Of a stretch of 64,000 nt of DNA, positions 43,655-54,727 are shown one piece after another (within the stretch, counting starts at the first letter, position 1; each line of letters starts with the position of its first letter). A program made the position numbers and the translations under genes. The notes under the pieces were generated by a model. It ran no database searches and was not told the DNA's origin. It saw only the letters and a program-made list of their open reading frames with translations. The DNA comes from Diadema setosum (Eukaryota; Echinodermata; Echinoidea; Diadematoida; Diadematidae). The DNA lies in assembly GCA_033980235.1 (NCBI GenBank), contig CM067070.1, positions 255,001 to 319,000 on the forward strand. The letters are read 5' to 3'.

Positions 43655-44625
43655 TGTTAGAATAATATTAAATTTGAAAGGGTCTGGAAGCAGAACTAAT
43701 TGTATTGAAATACTGATACTTAAGAAACATGTTGAGTCCGGTGGCAGATCAAACATATTGGACTTAGAAATTATAAGTCCAATTAGTCTTTTCTCCAGGC
43801 GTCTTTGAAAATTTTCCTATGTACTATGATTATGCTAGAGGGTAAAGGGTTAGAGTAAGGGTTAGGGTTAGGGTTAGGGTTAGGGTTTAGGGTTTAGGGT
43901 TAGGGTTAGGGTTAGGGTTAGGGTTAGGGTTTGGGTTAGGGTTAGGGTTAGGGCTAGGGTTAGGGTTACGGGTATTCCGCAGTATACTAAGTATATAGTT
44001 AAGAGTTGAAATTAATATGGTAGATAGGTATCATCGAGACTATATAACTTACTCCAAAAAATTTCAGATCTTAATTCCCAGTAGTTTTTGGTGCAACCGT
44101 TTTTAAATTTACCATTTGTTTTGTACATTAAAAAAATTCAAAAGCGTTTGGAAGAAAAACTAATTATAGTTAAGGATTAATACTTTGGTAAGATGTTAAG
44201 TCCGGTGGAAGGTCCAACTTATGGAAGTTGGAAAGTGTAAATGTAGTTAGTCTTTGCTCCAAGCGACATTGAATTTTTTGGTATATACTAAATGTACAAT
44301 ATTTGAAAGCGCCTTGAGGGAAGACTAAATTTAGTTAAGCACTCATACTTGAGAAAAAACTTGAGTTGATAACAAAGTCCAAAATATATAAGTTTCAAAG
44401 TCTAACTTGAAGTAGTCTTTGCTCCAGCCGTCTTTCAAGTTGCCATATGTTTGTACATAGAAATATTTGAAAAGCGTCTCGAAGGAGAACTAATTGTATT
44501 GAAGAATTCATACTTTGGGAAAATGTTAAGTCCGGTAGAAGGTCCAACATATGTGAGTTTCAAATTTTAATTGTAATTAGTCTTCGCTCCAGGCGACTAT
44601 GATTTTTTGATATAGACTATATGTG
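43655..44625. repeat. tandem satellite of about 170 bp, interrupted
   Basis: Phrases TTAGTCTTTGCTCCAGGCG, AAGTCCGGTGGAAGGTCCAAC and GGAGAACTAATTGTATTGAA recur about four to five times with drift. The first unit is separated from the rest by a telomere-type tract. Confidence 0.8.
43847..43971 (+). repeat. interstitial telomere repeat (TTAGGG)n
   Basis: About 20 TTAGGG units with a few variants (TTTAGGG, TTTGGG, CTAGGG). TTAGGG is the animal telomere unit. Confidence 0.95.
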
Positions 44626-45184
44626 ACCGGCGACAACGGTTTCAGGCAAAAGTCGGGCATTTTGAAAATTAGTTTTTTCACTGAATCACATTGCCCATTT
44701 CCTAAGCTTTGCAGTGATATAAAACACTTGCATTCTTTGGCACCATAAGTGGGCATGGAAAGCGAAATAAAATGCACTTTTTAAGTTGTTAGCCTGACAA
44801 AATTGCGAGAAAACGGGCTTTGAAGATTCACCTCTTTCTCAAAGACAATATCCGAGCGGCGATGCGAGGTGAGAATCACCCATCCGTACGATGGTGCCAA
44901 TCGATGTTAAGCTCCACCTCTACTGCAACCACATCGCCTTCTGATTGGCTCACTGAGAGAGTCAAATTTCCCGGGCACCCTTCCTAGGAGCTCAGCATAT
45001 GGAGCCGAAAAACAATGCGGTTCGCTCGGGTTTGTTTTACCATTACGTCTTTCAGGATGACGGATACGATAATTGCACGTATGGTGTACATGCATATGGG
45101 TGCACGCATTACGCAATGGCATCCACACGCCATGACAATGTGCATGTAATAGGAGCGGGTGGCGAATCCACACATTTGAGTATA
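44626..45184. other. no supported gene
   Basis: ORFs on both strands around 44907-45221 are open for up to 104 codons but have no motif or splice support. Confidence 0.4.
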
Positions 45185-45515
45185 TGAATATAAGAACGAC
45201 CCAAGTACAATTTTTGGCCAAATTCAGTTTGACATGGGAAATTGTAGCTTATGCATGGACTCATCTTGTGTATAAATGATAAATCGTAATTACCCCCGGA
45301 AGTGCCTGAAATGAATGAGTTAAATCTTTTATGAATGTAAGATTGAAGGACTTGGGTCATTCTTACATTCATATTATAGCGCCCTCTCTCGTCCTTCTCT
45401 CATCTCTATAGCAGAATATCATGTATATGAATCAAAGAATGACCCAAGTCCATATGAATCAAAGAACGACCCAAGTCCATCACACAAAATGGCCTCTCCA
45501 CAATTAATGTTAATG
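45185..45515. repeat. AACGACCCAAGTCC dispersed element, copy 2
   Basis: Same body as copy 1 at 39971. Near the tail, ATATGAATCAAAGAANGACCC is duplicated in tandem before CAAAATGGCCTCTCC. Confidence 0.8.
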
Positions 45516-48500
45516 GCCCAAAACCACTATTTCGGCACAATTGGACAATCACAAAACGGGAAAATTAAAGTTGTTAGAATAGGTTTCATTTTTTTACCAA
45601 TCCACGAGACAAATATTCAAGTTTGTTGTTGAAAAATATGAACACATAGTTTTGCTTTATTTTAAAGGTGTGATAATTTCTTTCATGGGGCGTAAATTTC
45701 ATCATGTAACATACGTTACCATGTCATTCTATTTCAAATGCATTAAGATTGGTGACTACATTCTATGATTGAGATAATTATGCGTCAGATGTGAAGTATA
45801 CCATCGGCTGCCATGTTTGTAAATGCTGCCTGCAGATGGGAAGGATGGCAAATGACATGTATGCTATACTGAACACAGCATGTCCTATTGTGTAAAACCA
45901 TAGACAGGTAATGTTAATTTGTTTTCTCGATAATTTGACGTCAGATTTTCTTAAGAAAATATTTTCAACACTTATCAGTCCCAAATTGCCAGCTTATTCT
46001 TGAGTATCATCGATGAAATATGTGAAACTATGTGCGCAAAAATATAGTCGTTAGATTCCACGTAACGTATGTTTCACGTTAATGTAACGTAAGTTACAAA
46101 GACAATACTACTACATGTGCAGCAAATTTTGGAACATTTTCTTTTTGGTTTTTGTATATATTCTTACACTAATTTCTCTTCAACTCTAAGTGAACGAATA
46201 TTATAACACTATGTCGCAATATAATGGCGATACAATTCTCAAAAATAACAATTAAAATAGTTGTAAAACTGCAAGACTTTATAACATGTCCTCGTATAAA
46301 CTCTTCAGTAGAACAGTAATCCGTAACTGTTGATATTTTGAAGACAATTGGCTTCCTACTTATGAATTTATGGCACCGGCTGAAATGATAAGAGTTGGGA
46401 ACATGCTGTTTCGTGCCTTAACGGATGAAAATATTGCCATGATGTACGTGTAATATAAAACGAGTGGTGGGTAACGTAGGTTTCACTTTAATTTTATCAT
46501 AATGAAAGTGTTCGTATTCTTGATGTCTTGTGACTTGTTATCTTCATATTGATGTCTTGTAACTTGTTATCTTCATGCTGTTGAAAGATATGTTTCGAAT
46601 CCATAACTTTGCAGACTCATCAGCTGTCGCAACAGTTACTCTATGCAGGAACAGTTTGAAAATAGCAGTTGCAATAAAATAGTATTCACAAAATTTTTAA
46701 CACTTGTATGAAACAAGAAACGGCAGAAACGAGATGATTACTCTGTTAAAGTGCTTCATAATGAACAATAACCCCGTATTGCTTGCATCTAAAATGTCTG
46801 AACTCGGTAAACAAGAGATAGGGAAAGAAGGAACCGAGAAATGTTCTTTGTTAACTAAATAAATGACCACTTTACTAAGGTGACTATGGCAAAATGAGGT
46901 CCATGAAATAACGTCAAATTACACAGTTTCATTAGCACAATACTGGGTAAGATGAATGAAATTGTCATTAGTAAAATGATGTACTCGATTTTCCTTGTTA
47001 TGTATGCATAAAACAGTATAATCCACTAGGATAACAAGAATAACAAGTCTTGCATTAATAATTCTTGCCGTATCTTGAAATTGTCTCCAGGAAAAACGTT
47101 TTGAATCTTTAAAAAGAAAAGTGAAAGGACAAGTTGCTATACATGCACAACAAAGGTACTGATAATGATTACAGGCATGCAGGCCCGTAAGTAGGATTTT
47201 TATGGGGTGGGGGATGGGGTCAGGAGTTAAAAAAAGTCGACCACTTCCAGTTTTAATCTCCTGACGGGCAGAAAAATAAAAAGCTCCCGTGCCATTTTTT
47301 TTTTTTTTTTTGGTTTCATTTCTTTTGCCGGGTTTCATCGACTGACAAGCAAGGAAAAAAAAAAAAAGAAAGAAAAGAAGATTGAAGAAATGTAAAAAAA
47401 AAAGGCTTCAGCGCAGTTCGATGCTGCCAGTACAAGCCCAATTTCATGTTTGTTTGTTTTTTGTTTCAAAAGGTGGAGGGTGAGTCCGCGATTCATTTTT
47501 TCTTTTTATTTCCTTTTGTTTATATTTTGACTGCTGGCAAAGGGGCTGGGGAGCCTGAACCCCCTCCCGTATAGTTACCCTGATGTGGTAGGGTAAAAAA
47601 AGAAAAGAAAAAAAAGATGTGTAACTTTGCTTCTTTTCTTTGTTAACTATGAGACGGGCATAATTTTTTTTTTCTTGAATCTTTGCTTAGAGATATGCTT
47701 TTTCGCCATTCTGATTACAGCTAACACGTTCCCTATATTGGGTTTTAATCCTAGCACTGCTCTTCCCCATTGCAACTGTATTAACTTCAACGAGAAGGAA
47801 GAACAAAAAATGTTAATGTCTTAAAAATATAGCTTACTGAAACATATATTACTATAATTACTTATCATTATCATTATTATTATCATGTAGGCCTGATCTA
47901 TGATGGTAACAGTAATAGTTGAAATTACATTTCTCTAATGCACTGTATTTTTGTTGCCTTTTCTTCACTCAAAATGTGTTTTTCTTCACTTTGAGATCAT
48001 CAACGACATTACGACAGAAATTTGAGTTTATTTTCTCCGTTAAAAATAGTCAATGAGTAAGTCACCATATTGGTTTATGATAACCAAAGATAAATATAAT
48101 TGAAAAGACGTATTTCCCTACAGAATTCCTTCAACAATAGTTCTAGAACAATTAAATGTTATTTTTATCCACGCACATTCTCTAAAATATCCTTTTTCAA
48201 TGACATGAATTGATGAAACTTACGTTACCAAAACTAGAAACTTACGTTACTACATTAATGCAGGGACCTGGTCCACTAGTTTTGAAGTAGAGATCTGTGT
48301 AATCTCTAATTTTATTAGCTATTCATTGAATTTTCTTAAAACAATGTTAAATTCATTGCTTATACCTGAAATATGACATTATTAAAGCCAAGTTGAACAT
48401 CAACGCCCACCAAACGATTTTTTTAAAAGATACTATGATTATGTCCCCTTTTACTGCATCCTCCAAACAAACAAGAACATACAACTGTAAATGAATTTGA

Positions 48501-49277
48501 TATGTTTTGACGCAGAAATTCATCAACATCATAACTGCAACAATTAAATTGTCTCAGATTAAATCGGCTTTTCCGTAGATTGTCTGTTATTAACATGACA
48601 ACATCTTGAAACTTACGTTACCAAAATTTGAAACATACGTTACTTAATAAATTGAGTGGTTTATTTCAACAGAATAAGCCTGTACAGCAAAGTAATTACT
48701 GGATTTTTACGGTGGAATATACTGACTTAATAAACACACAATAAACAGAAGTAAAGCATGATTCTTTGAAAAACAACAACACATTTCCAACAATCAAATA
48801 CTTACTCAGTTTTTCAACACATCATGTAAAGGTATTTTGCGCGCTGCCAATGCTCAAGATGCCAGTAAAAGAGGTTGCTGAGCTATCCCATGGCCTCAAA
48901 TCGACGGCACAGATTCGAGAAATATACATTTAGGTGGTAATTAATGGTGTAATTAAGCTTTCTGTCATTTGGTGGTAACGTAAGTTACATCACGTATGTT
49001 ACACTTGTGGATTAAATCGTATAAGTTAGCAACATAATAATGAATCTTTTGCCACCCATGGGTATGAGGACAATCTACTCCATAAGTCTCAACTCTAGAA
49101 CAATCATTCAGAGCCATGCACCTTCATACTTTTTACAAAGATGGTAACGTATGTTACTTCTCTTAAATCTACCTTTTTAAAATCTATATTTGCGAGATTA
49201 GCAGTCGCATGTCTTTTGAAGCTGAGTGATGAAATATTTTTTAACATAAACTTAGACCCCTTTTGGTCAGAAAAACA
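45516..49277. other. AT-rich region with clustered ACGTTAC motifs
   Basis: No gene recognised. GTAACGTANGTTAC or its inverse occurs near 45706, 46062, 46088, 46470, 48218, 48240, 48610, 48632, 48975, 48995 and 49143. Poly-T and poly-A tracts lie at 47297-47370. Confidence 0.6.
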
Positions 49278-49477
49278 NNNNNNNNNNNNNNNNNNNNNNN
49301 NNNNNNNNNNNNNNNNNNNNNNNNNNNNNNNNNNNNNNNNNNNNNNNNNNNNNNNNNNNNNNNNNNNNNNNNNNNNNNNNNNNNNNNNNNNNNNNNNNNN
49401 NNNNNNNNNNNNNNNNNNNNNNNNNNNNNNNNNNNNNNNNNNNNNNNNNNNNNNNNNNNNNNNNNNNNNNNNNNNNN
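49278..49477. other. assembly gap of 200 N
   Basis: Exactly 200 N, which usually marks a gap of unknown true length. X-filled ORFs across it are meaningless. Confidence 0.98.
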
Positions 49478-49898
49478 CCCGCCGCCATTAGCAAAGACGT
49501 CGAGCATTCGCGAAGGTACCACACATGATATCTATCACTCTCACTTGTGGTGTGCTGACATGATGAACTTTGTTTAAGAGCCAAAAATGCCTCAAAGATG
49601 TGCAGCATTTGAGGTACTCAATGAATAACCATTGAATATTTGTGCTTACCTCAGTGAATGATTACCTACTGGTTAATAAACCCGTGCCACAAACAGTAAC
49701 ATAATTACCTGTCCATATGTGTACCATGCAATAATTATATACAATCGACTTTAAAGCCTCCAAGGTGATTTAGTGTACAGCATCCAATAGTGTTTAATTG
49801 CAGTCCTGGACTCAAGACATGCATTGAGTGTGTGTGTGTGTGATTGTGTGTTGTATGTGTGTGGGAGTGTGTGTTGTATGTGTGTCTGATGTTTCCTA

Positions 49899-50194
49899 CT
49901 CTCTAAAAAAAAATCGAGTGAAAATTTTCACTCTAAAAAGAGTGAATACAAAAAAAGAGTGAATATCGAGTGAAATTGGAGTGAATTTTGAGTGAAAATG
50001 CTCATTTTCACTCATTTTGGAGTGACGTCAGGGATCACTCGAAGATTTTGGAGTGATCCCTGACGTCACTCCAAGATGAGTGAAAATGAGCATTTTTCAC
50101 TCAAAATTCACTCCAATTTCACTCGAAATTCACTTTTTTTTTTTGGTATTCACTCTTTTTAGAGTGAAAATTTTCACTCGATCTTTTTAGAGAG
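49899..50194. mobile_element. 296-bp palindromic MITE with TA duplication
   Basis: Ends CTCTCTAAAAAAAAATCGAG and CTCGATCTTTTTAGAGAG. The arms are complementary almost throughout (GAGTGAAAATTTTCACTC; GGAGTGACGTCAGGGATCACTC with GAGTGATCCCTGACGTCACTCC). TA flanks it at 49897-49898 and 50195-50196. Confidence 0.9.
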
Positions 50195-50199
50195 TAGGG

Positions 50200-51075
50200 T
50201 GCGTTTATCAACTCTTTTTCTCGGCAGAAACAGGTTATCCAAACAGCTTTCAAGGAATTTTTACGAGTTGATAAACGCAAAGCTGTTTTGAAAGCCCTTT
50301 AGGAAAGCCTTTACGAAAGGGAGCGTTTATCAACTCTCCTTTCTCGGCAGAAACAGGTTATCCAAACAGCTTTCAAGGAAATTTTACGAGTTGATAAACG
50401 CAAAGCTGTTTTGAAAGCCCGTTAGGAAAGCCTTTTCGAAAGCCCCAAATTTGTGGCTATCCAAACAGGTTTCCTATACATGTTTTCAGAAACCTGTTTG
50501 GAAAAAGCCTTTTGGAAGTTGATAAATGCAAAGCTGTTTTGAAACTGCTTTGTTGTATTGTACTTCAGTTACAAACAATACACGCCTTATGACCTCTTCT
50601 CCTAAAGTCGAATTGCGCAATGCAGCTGTGCGTGCAGTGACAGGCCAGTTAAAAAATGGTGTTCGCGAAGAGAGTTGATAAACGCAACTATTTTGAAAAC
50701 CGTTTCTAAAGGGCTTTGGAAAGGGCTATCGAAAGCCGTTTAAACAGGGGAAAGTTGATAAACGCAGCCAAAGTCTCATGCCGCCACTCAGATATATTTG
50801 GAGTATGTGATAAACTGGAGCTGCCTCACAGATAGGAAGACAATTGATTCATGTGGCATTGCATCATGACTCGTCACTCTCAAAGGAAGATATGTCTTTA
50901 TGATGGTATTTGCTTTTCGCCGTCCCTTCTTAGAAAATAAGCGGAACATTAATTGTACAGGCAGTCGGGGCTTTGGAAAGGGCTCTCGAGAGGGCTATGG
51001 AAAGGGCTTTCGAAAGGGCTATCGAAAGGGCTATCGAAAGCCGTTTAAACAGGGGAAAGTTGATAAACGCAGCCT
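50200..51075. repeat. GCGTTTATCAACT repeat family with tandem duplications
   Basis: GCGTTTATCAACT at 50201 and 50324 faces inverse GTTGATAAACGC copies near 50268, 50393, 50755 and 51060. A block of about 130 bp is duplicated (50200-50325 and 50326-50450). A 12-bp GGGCTATCGAAA run at about 50965-51040 gives a spurious Gly/Lys/Arg-rich ORF. Confidence 0.7.
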
Positions 51076-51189
51076 AAGTGACATATATTATGTGAAATCA
51101 GTACTCCATACCAAAGAGTATGCACTGTACTTTTCTGTAATCTTTATTGAAGTATGAATGCATGGTTGCCAATTTTGGCTTCATGTTAA

Positions 51190-51898
51190 CCCTAACTAGG
51201 CCGGGGGGGGGGGGGGGGGGGGGGGCTCCGAGCCCCCCCCCCCCCCCCCCACGTTTCGTGCGATGTATCGCCTATCGCTAGAAGATATCGCCGTGACGTT
51301 TCATGACTTTTTTCTTTCGAGTCTCCCGCAGTCTTCGGTTCCGAAGTTGCGCATAAATATGCACATGCATGTCAGACCAAAAATTGCTCAAAAACGTGAA
51401 TTTGTGTACAATTTCAATGCAAACTGTGTTTACAGGCAAATTTCATAAAAGCATGACTATTTTGGGGTTTTATTGATTAAAGTCAATTAATAACATATTT
51501 TCTTGTTCGGAACAATGTCGCGGACAAATTTCATCGAAAAAACAATAAAAAACATAAAGAAAAAAAACAAAGAAATACATAAGAAATTCAAAAAACAATA
51601 ATTTTTTTCTCTTACATTTGCTAAGGACACTAAAAGGAATATTCACACAAAAAATGTGCTTGTTTTGAGCTTTATTTAGTGATTTATACCAAATTGTCTG
51701 ATTTCATGCATCATTATGCATACATTAGCATAATTTAGTGTAAATAATAATTATTGAATAAATTAACTTCATGGTACTTTAGATTACATCAAAGGCAATG
51801 TGCGTGCCAATTTTCGTCGCAATCACGCGGTAGACGGCCGAGATCCCCCCCCCCCCCCCCGCTCGATCGTCTACCTAAATAGCCCGGCCTAGTTAGGG
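51190..51898. mobile_element. piggyBac-like non-autonomous element, 709 bp
   Basis: Perfect 16-bp inverted ends CCCTAACTAGGCCGGG and CCCGGCCTAGTTAGGG, flanked by TTAA at 51186-51189 and 51899-51902. TTAA target sites and CCC-starting ends are the hallmark of piggyBac. Long G and C tracts sit just inside both ends. No transposase ORF. Confidence 0.88.
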
Positions 51899-52029
51899 TT
51901 AAGCCACATATATTTGACACGTTAGAGCAAGTCTTTTTTTTTTTCATCAAAACATGTATACTGTGTTGACAATGTATCTCTCTTATAAAATCCGGAGGCA
52001 TATGGACAAATATTGATTTTCCTTAAGAT

Positions 52030-52143
52030 ATGAATGATTTTTCCAACCCAACCCCATCTTGGAAGCTGTTCTTTACGTGTAAAACTATAGGCACTTCCGG
52101 GTTCAGGCTCCTGGTAGTCGACCTCTTTCGTGCGCGCGCGCCA
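52030..52143 (-). CDS. possible third exon of the ZU5/UPA gene
   Basis: After AATTGAACAG a frame-compatible stretch reads WRARTKEVDYQEPEPGSAYS. The acceptor lacks a strong pyrimidine tract and the donor is unclear, so the end is approximate. A terminal death or CARD domain was not seen. Confidence 0.3.
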
Positions 52144-52556
52144 CTGTTCAATTGACACCGTTTTCCTTTGTAAGCACTGAATGGTGAGCGCTTACTCTGT
52201 TATAGAACCTCTTTGTTCTATACTCTGTGTTTCGTATAGTAGCGGAAATGTGCAAACTAAGAAACGGGAAAATGTTCGGATTGGTCACCCTATCATACTA
52301 TCCATGGGGTCAAAACTACAAGGTCACACAGAATTTGCAGGGGTCAACCAATTATCAACAAAATCTAATCGATTCTTTCCTGTCATTATCCCAACATTCT
52401 CTGAACATTTGGTGCAAATCCGTTAACCAGTTCTCTTATCTTGTACACAAACAAACAAACATACGGAGCACTATACATAACCCCCTGCCGGTTTTCATCG
52501 GCGTAGGTAACAGAACATGGAGCAGAGAAGATAGATGTGAAGCATGGGATACTCAC

Positions 52557-52691
52557 TTTGCTTTTGACCATCTCCCCTTCTACAGACTGGGTTACCTTGA
52601 CGTCGCCGTCATTCAATGTTACAGTGAACTGCTCATTGCAACCAACCCGCGCCTTAACGAAGCCATGTCTCGACATCTCACTGTGAATATC
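52557..52691 (-). CDS. ZU5/UPA-type protein, next exon
   Basis: 135 nt, phase 0 to 0, acceptor ATTGTCCTGCAG and donor AAA|GTGAGT. It begins DIHSEMSRHGFVKARVG and continues EQFTVTLNDGDVKVTQ, fitting the UPA segment that follows the exon at 53343. Its phase matches that exon exactly. A nearer AG (ATTCACAG) would give a stop, which supports the chosen start. ORFs on the plus strand here are shadows. Confidence 0.6.
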
Positions 52692-53342
52692 CTGCAGGAC
52701 AATAGTTGTTCCAGTACTTGAATTGTATTATTGTTCTTTAAAGTGAAGTGAGGGTAAATATTTGAAGTGTGTCTATTAGATTCGTAGAAGTTGGAGATCA
52801 TAAAACGAAGAAAATTGCACAGAAAGCCGACTTTGACAGTAAACTTTACATTTTTGTTCCTTTCATTGTTTTCTGTATGTTCCTTGCAATGAAATAGGTC
52901 AATTATACATCGATTCACAGATCAGCATCTGACGAATTCATATCTGCTTAGAACAAAAGAAGAAGAAAAAAACCCGACATTATAATGGCTTTTGCGAATG
53001 CTCATTACGCACGTTATGTAAACATATACATACCGAGTGTTTAGAAAAAGTAAAGGGCTATAATAATTTCCTTTTCACTCTGACTGGGAGATATGGGATA
53101 TGACGTCCAGATATGTTTGTAAAAGCTGTTAACTGTATCAGTTCACACGCTTATGCTTATAGCCTAAAATGGGGATGATCAAACTTTACATTAATCTGTT
53201 AACAAGTTTCCCATTAGGCTCAGAAAAAGTACATAATTATTTTCTTTAAAACAAAATCCTGCAATACTAAAAAGTGTTAATGAATCAACCGTACTGCTGC
53301 CTATACATTTTTTGCTTCTGATAATTAGGGGAAAAAACATAC

Positions 53343-53575
53343 CTCAGGAACGCCCATGATGCCATAGTGGATGATGAATGGAACTGTGTGCCTCTCTGCG
53401 GCTGTTGCATGTTGTGGTTTGTAAGGTGTGCAAATGATCCGTTTCCCGTAAAAATACTCACTGATCTTTGCAATAATCCACCACTGACTGAAATGGTTGA
53501 CAGTCAGTTCTAAACTTGCTTTATTCAGAGTTACAGAGCCGTATGTGTCAGGAGCCTGGGAAAATTGTTCTGAAT
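53343..53575 (-). CDS. ZU5/UPA-type protein, exon with HFS autoproteolysis motif
   Basis: Minus-strand exon between acceptor TTTTTTCGTTTCAG (53576-53589) and donor GAG|GTATGT (53342), 233 nt, phase 1 to 0. It reads SLELTVNHFSQWWIIAK then KRIICTPYKPQ and HTVPFIIHYG. The order HFS, aromatic strand, basic PYxP strand and a long beta strand is typical of ZU5 followed by UPA domains in UNC5, ankyrins, PIDD and the FIIND of NLRP1/CARD8. HFS (codons 53487-53495) is the tripeptide at which PIDD and FIIND proteins cut themselves before Ser. Upstream exons with the ZU5 start and any death-fold domain were not found. Confidence 0.65.
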
Positions 53576-53589
53576 CTGAAACGAAAAAA

Positions 53590-54160
53590 AAAAAGATGAA
53601 CAGACAAGGCAAAGTACCTCATTATTCAAAACTTTCATTGAAAGAAAGGTTTCGGACATTGATTTTTATTTCTTTCACACAACATTTCACATAACTGAGC
53701 CTTTTTTCCACTGTCATGTATTTTATATTAGGGATCGCTGCGCAACAATTCTGTTAAGTTATTGTGTGTTATGAGAGATGCAAGCCTGTATATTGTGACA
53801 TGTTCCGAAGTTTGCAATTCGGTTGACTCAATAATGTACTTCTTTGATGATTAGACCTGCGATTATGGGCCTGACATGACACTCCTTTATCTGGGTCATA
53901 ACAGTCTTCACCAACAGGGGTCAAAGATAGTGCTTAGCAGATGATGGGGTCGAATACAAGGTCTTGATCTGGCCAGATTATTACTCTTACGTTGTCAAGA
54001 CCACTGGACCGATGGGGGCGGTCGCCCCCCCCCCCCCCCTAAGATTTGGACCGGGGATTTGGGAGGCGGAAAAAAAAAATGCGTGTATACTGTATGCATG
54101 CACATGAAGCGGGTCTCCTTTGCAACCTTTCATCAAATAAGATATATTTTTTTAATATTT
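53590..54160. other. no gene seen
   Basis: Unique AT-rich DNA followed by a poly-C tract near 54025-54039. Upstream ZU5 exons may lie here or to the right of the retrotransposon, but none was recognised. Confidence 0.4.
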
Positions 54161-54720
54161 CACTCAAAGTGTGCACCAGATCGTTGAATTTCAATTCAAA
54201 ATATGCAAAATCTCTCGTGCTTCGGAGGGGGTATCCCCTCCCAAACCCTCCCCCTCTGTGCCTCTTTCCCTAGCCAAGTACACTTTTTAGATCTACAACA
54301 AATTCGGAATAATTCTGAGTGCACAAGACTTTATCACTTATATTCCGAAAACTGAAGGTTCCCTCATGTATCTTAAGGGGAATTTCCCCTTTTAATCGAC
54401 CCTTTCCTCCCTCAGCCCCCCCCCCCCCCCCAAAAAAAAAAATCTGGTTTTTTTTTTGTGTGTGATTTCTCAAATGTTGATTCCATCAAATATGCGTATA
54501 CGAGATATTCAACCTTAAAAAGATAAAAGCTCCATCGGAAGGGAAGGGTGTAGATAACACTCGCCCACGCCTTCTCCCTGCTCGCCCCCCCCCCCCCCGG
54601 CCATGCAAACAAGTAGACTGTGGCTATACCCAGATCGCTTTATTTCAATTCTAAAAACGCAAAAGCTCCGCGAGCGGGAAGGGGAATCCCCCTTCCCCTA
54701 AGCTCTATACCTCACTAGAC
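54161..54720. repeat. fragments of the GC-cored dispersed family
   Basis: GTGCACCAGATCGTTGAATTTC with TGCAAAATC and GGAGGGGGTATCCCCTCCC, then poly-C tracts at about 54417-54432 and 54586-54598. The part to the right is the site hit by the LTR retrotransposon. Confidence 0.65.
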
Positions 54721-54727
54721 TTTATAC

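Noticed and set aside
44907..45221. 104-codon minus-strand ORF
   Set aside because: Overlapping open frames on both strands, no motif, no splice context.
52227..52721. 164-codon plus-strand ORF
   Set aside because: It overlaps the phase-consistent minus-strand ZU5/UPA exon and has no motif of its own.
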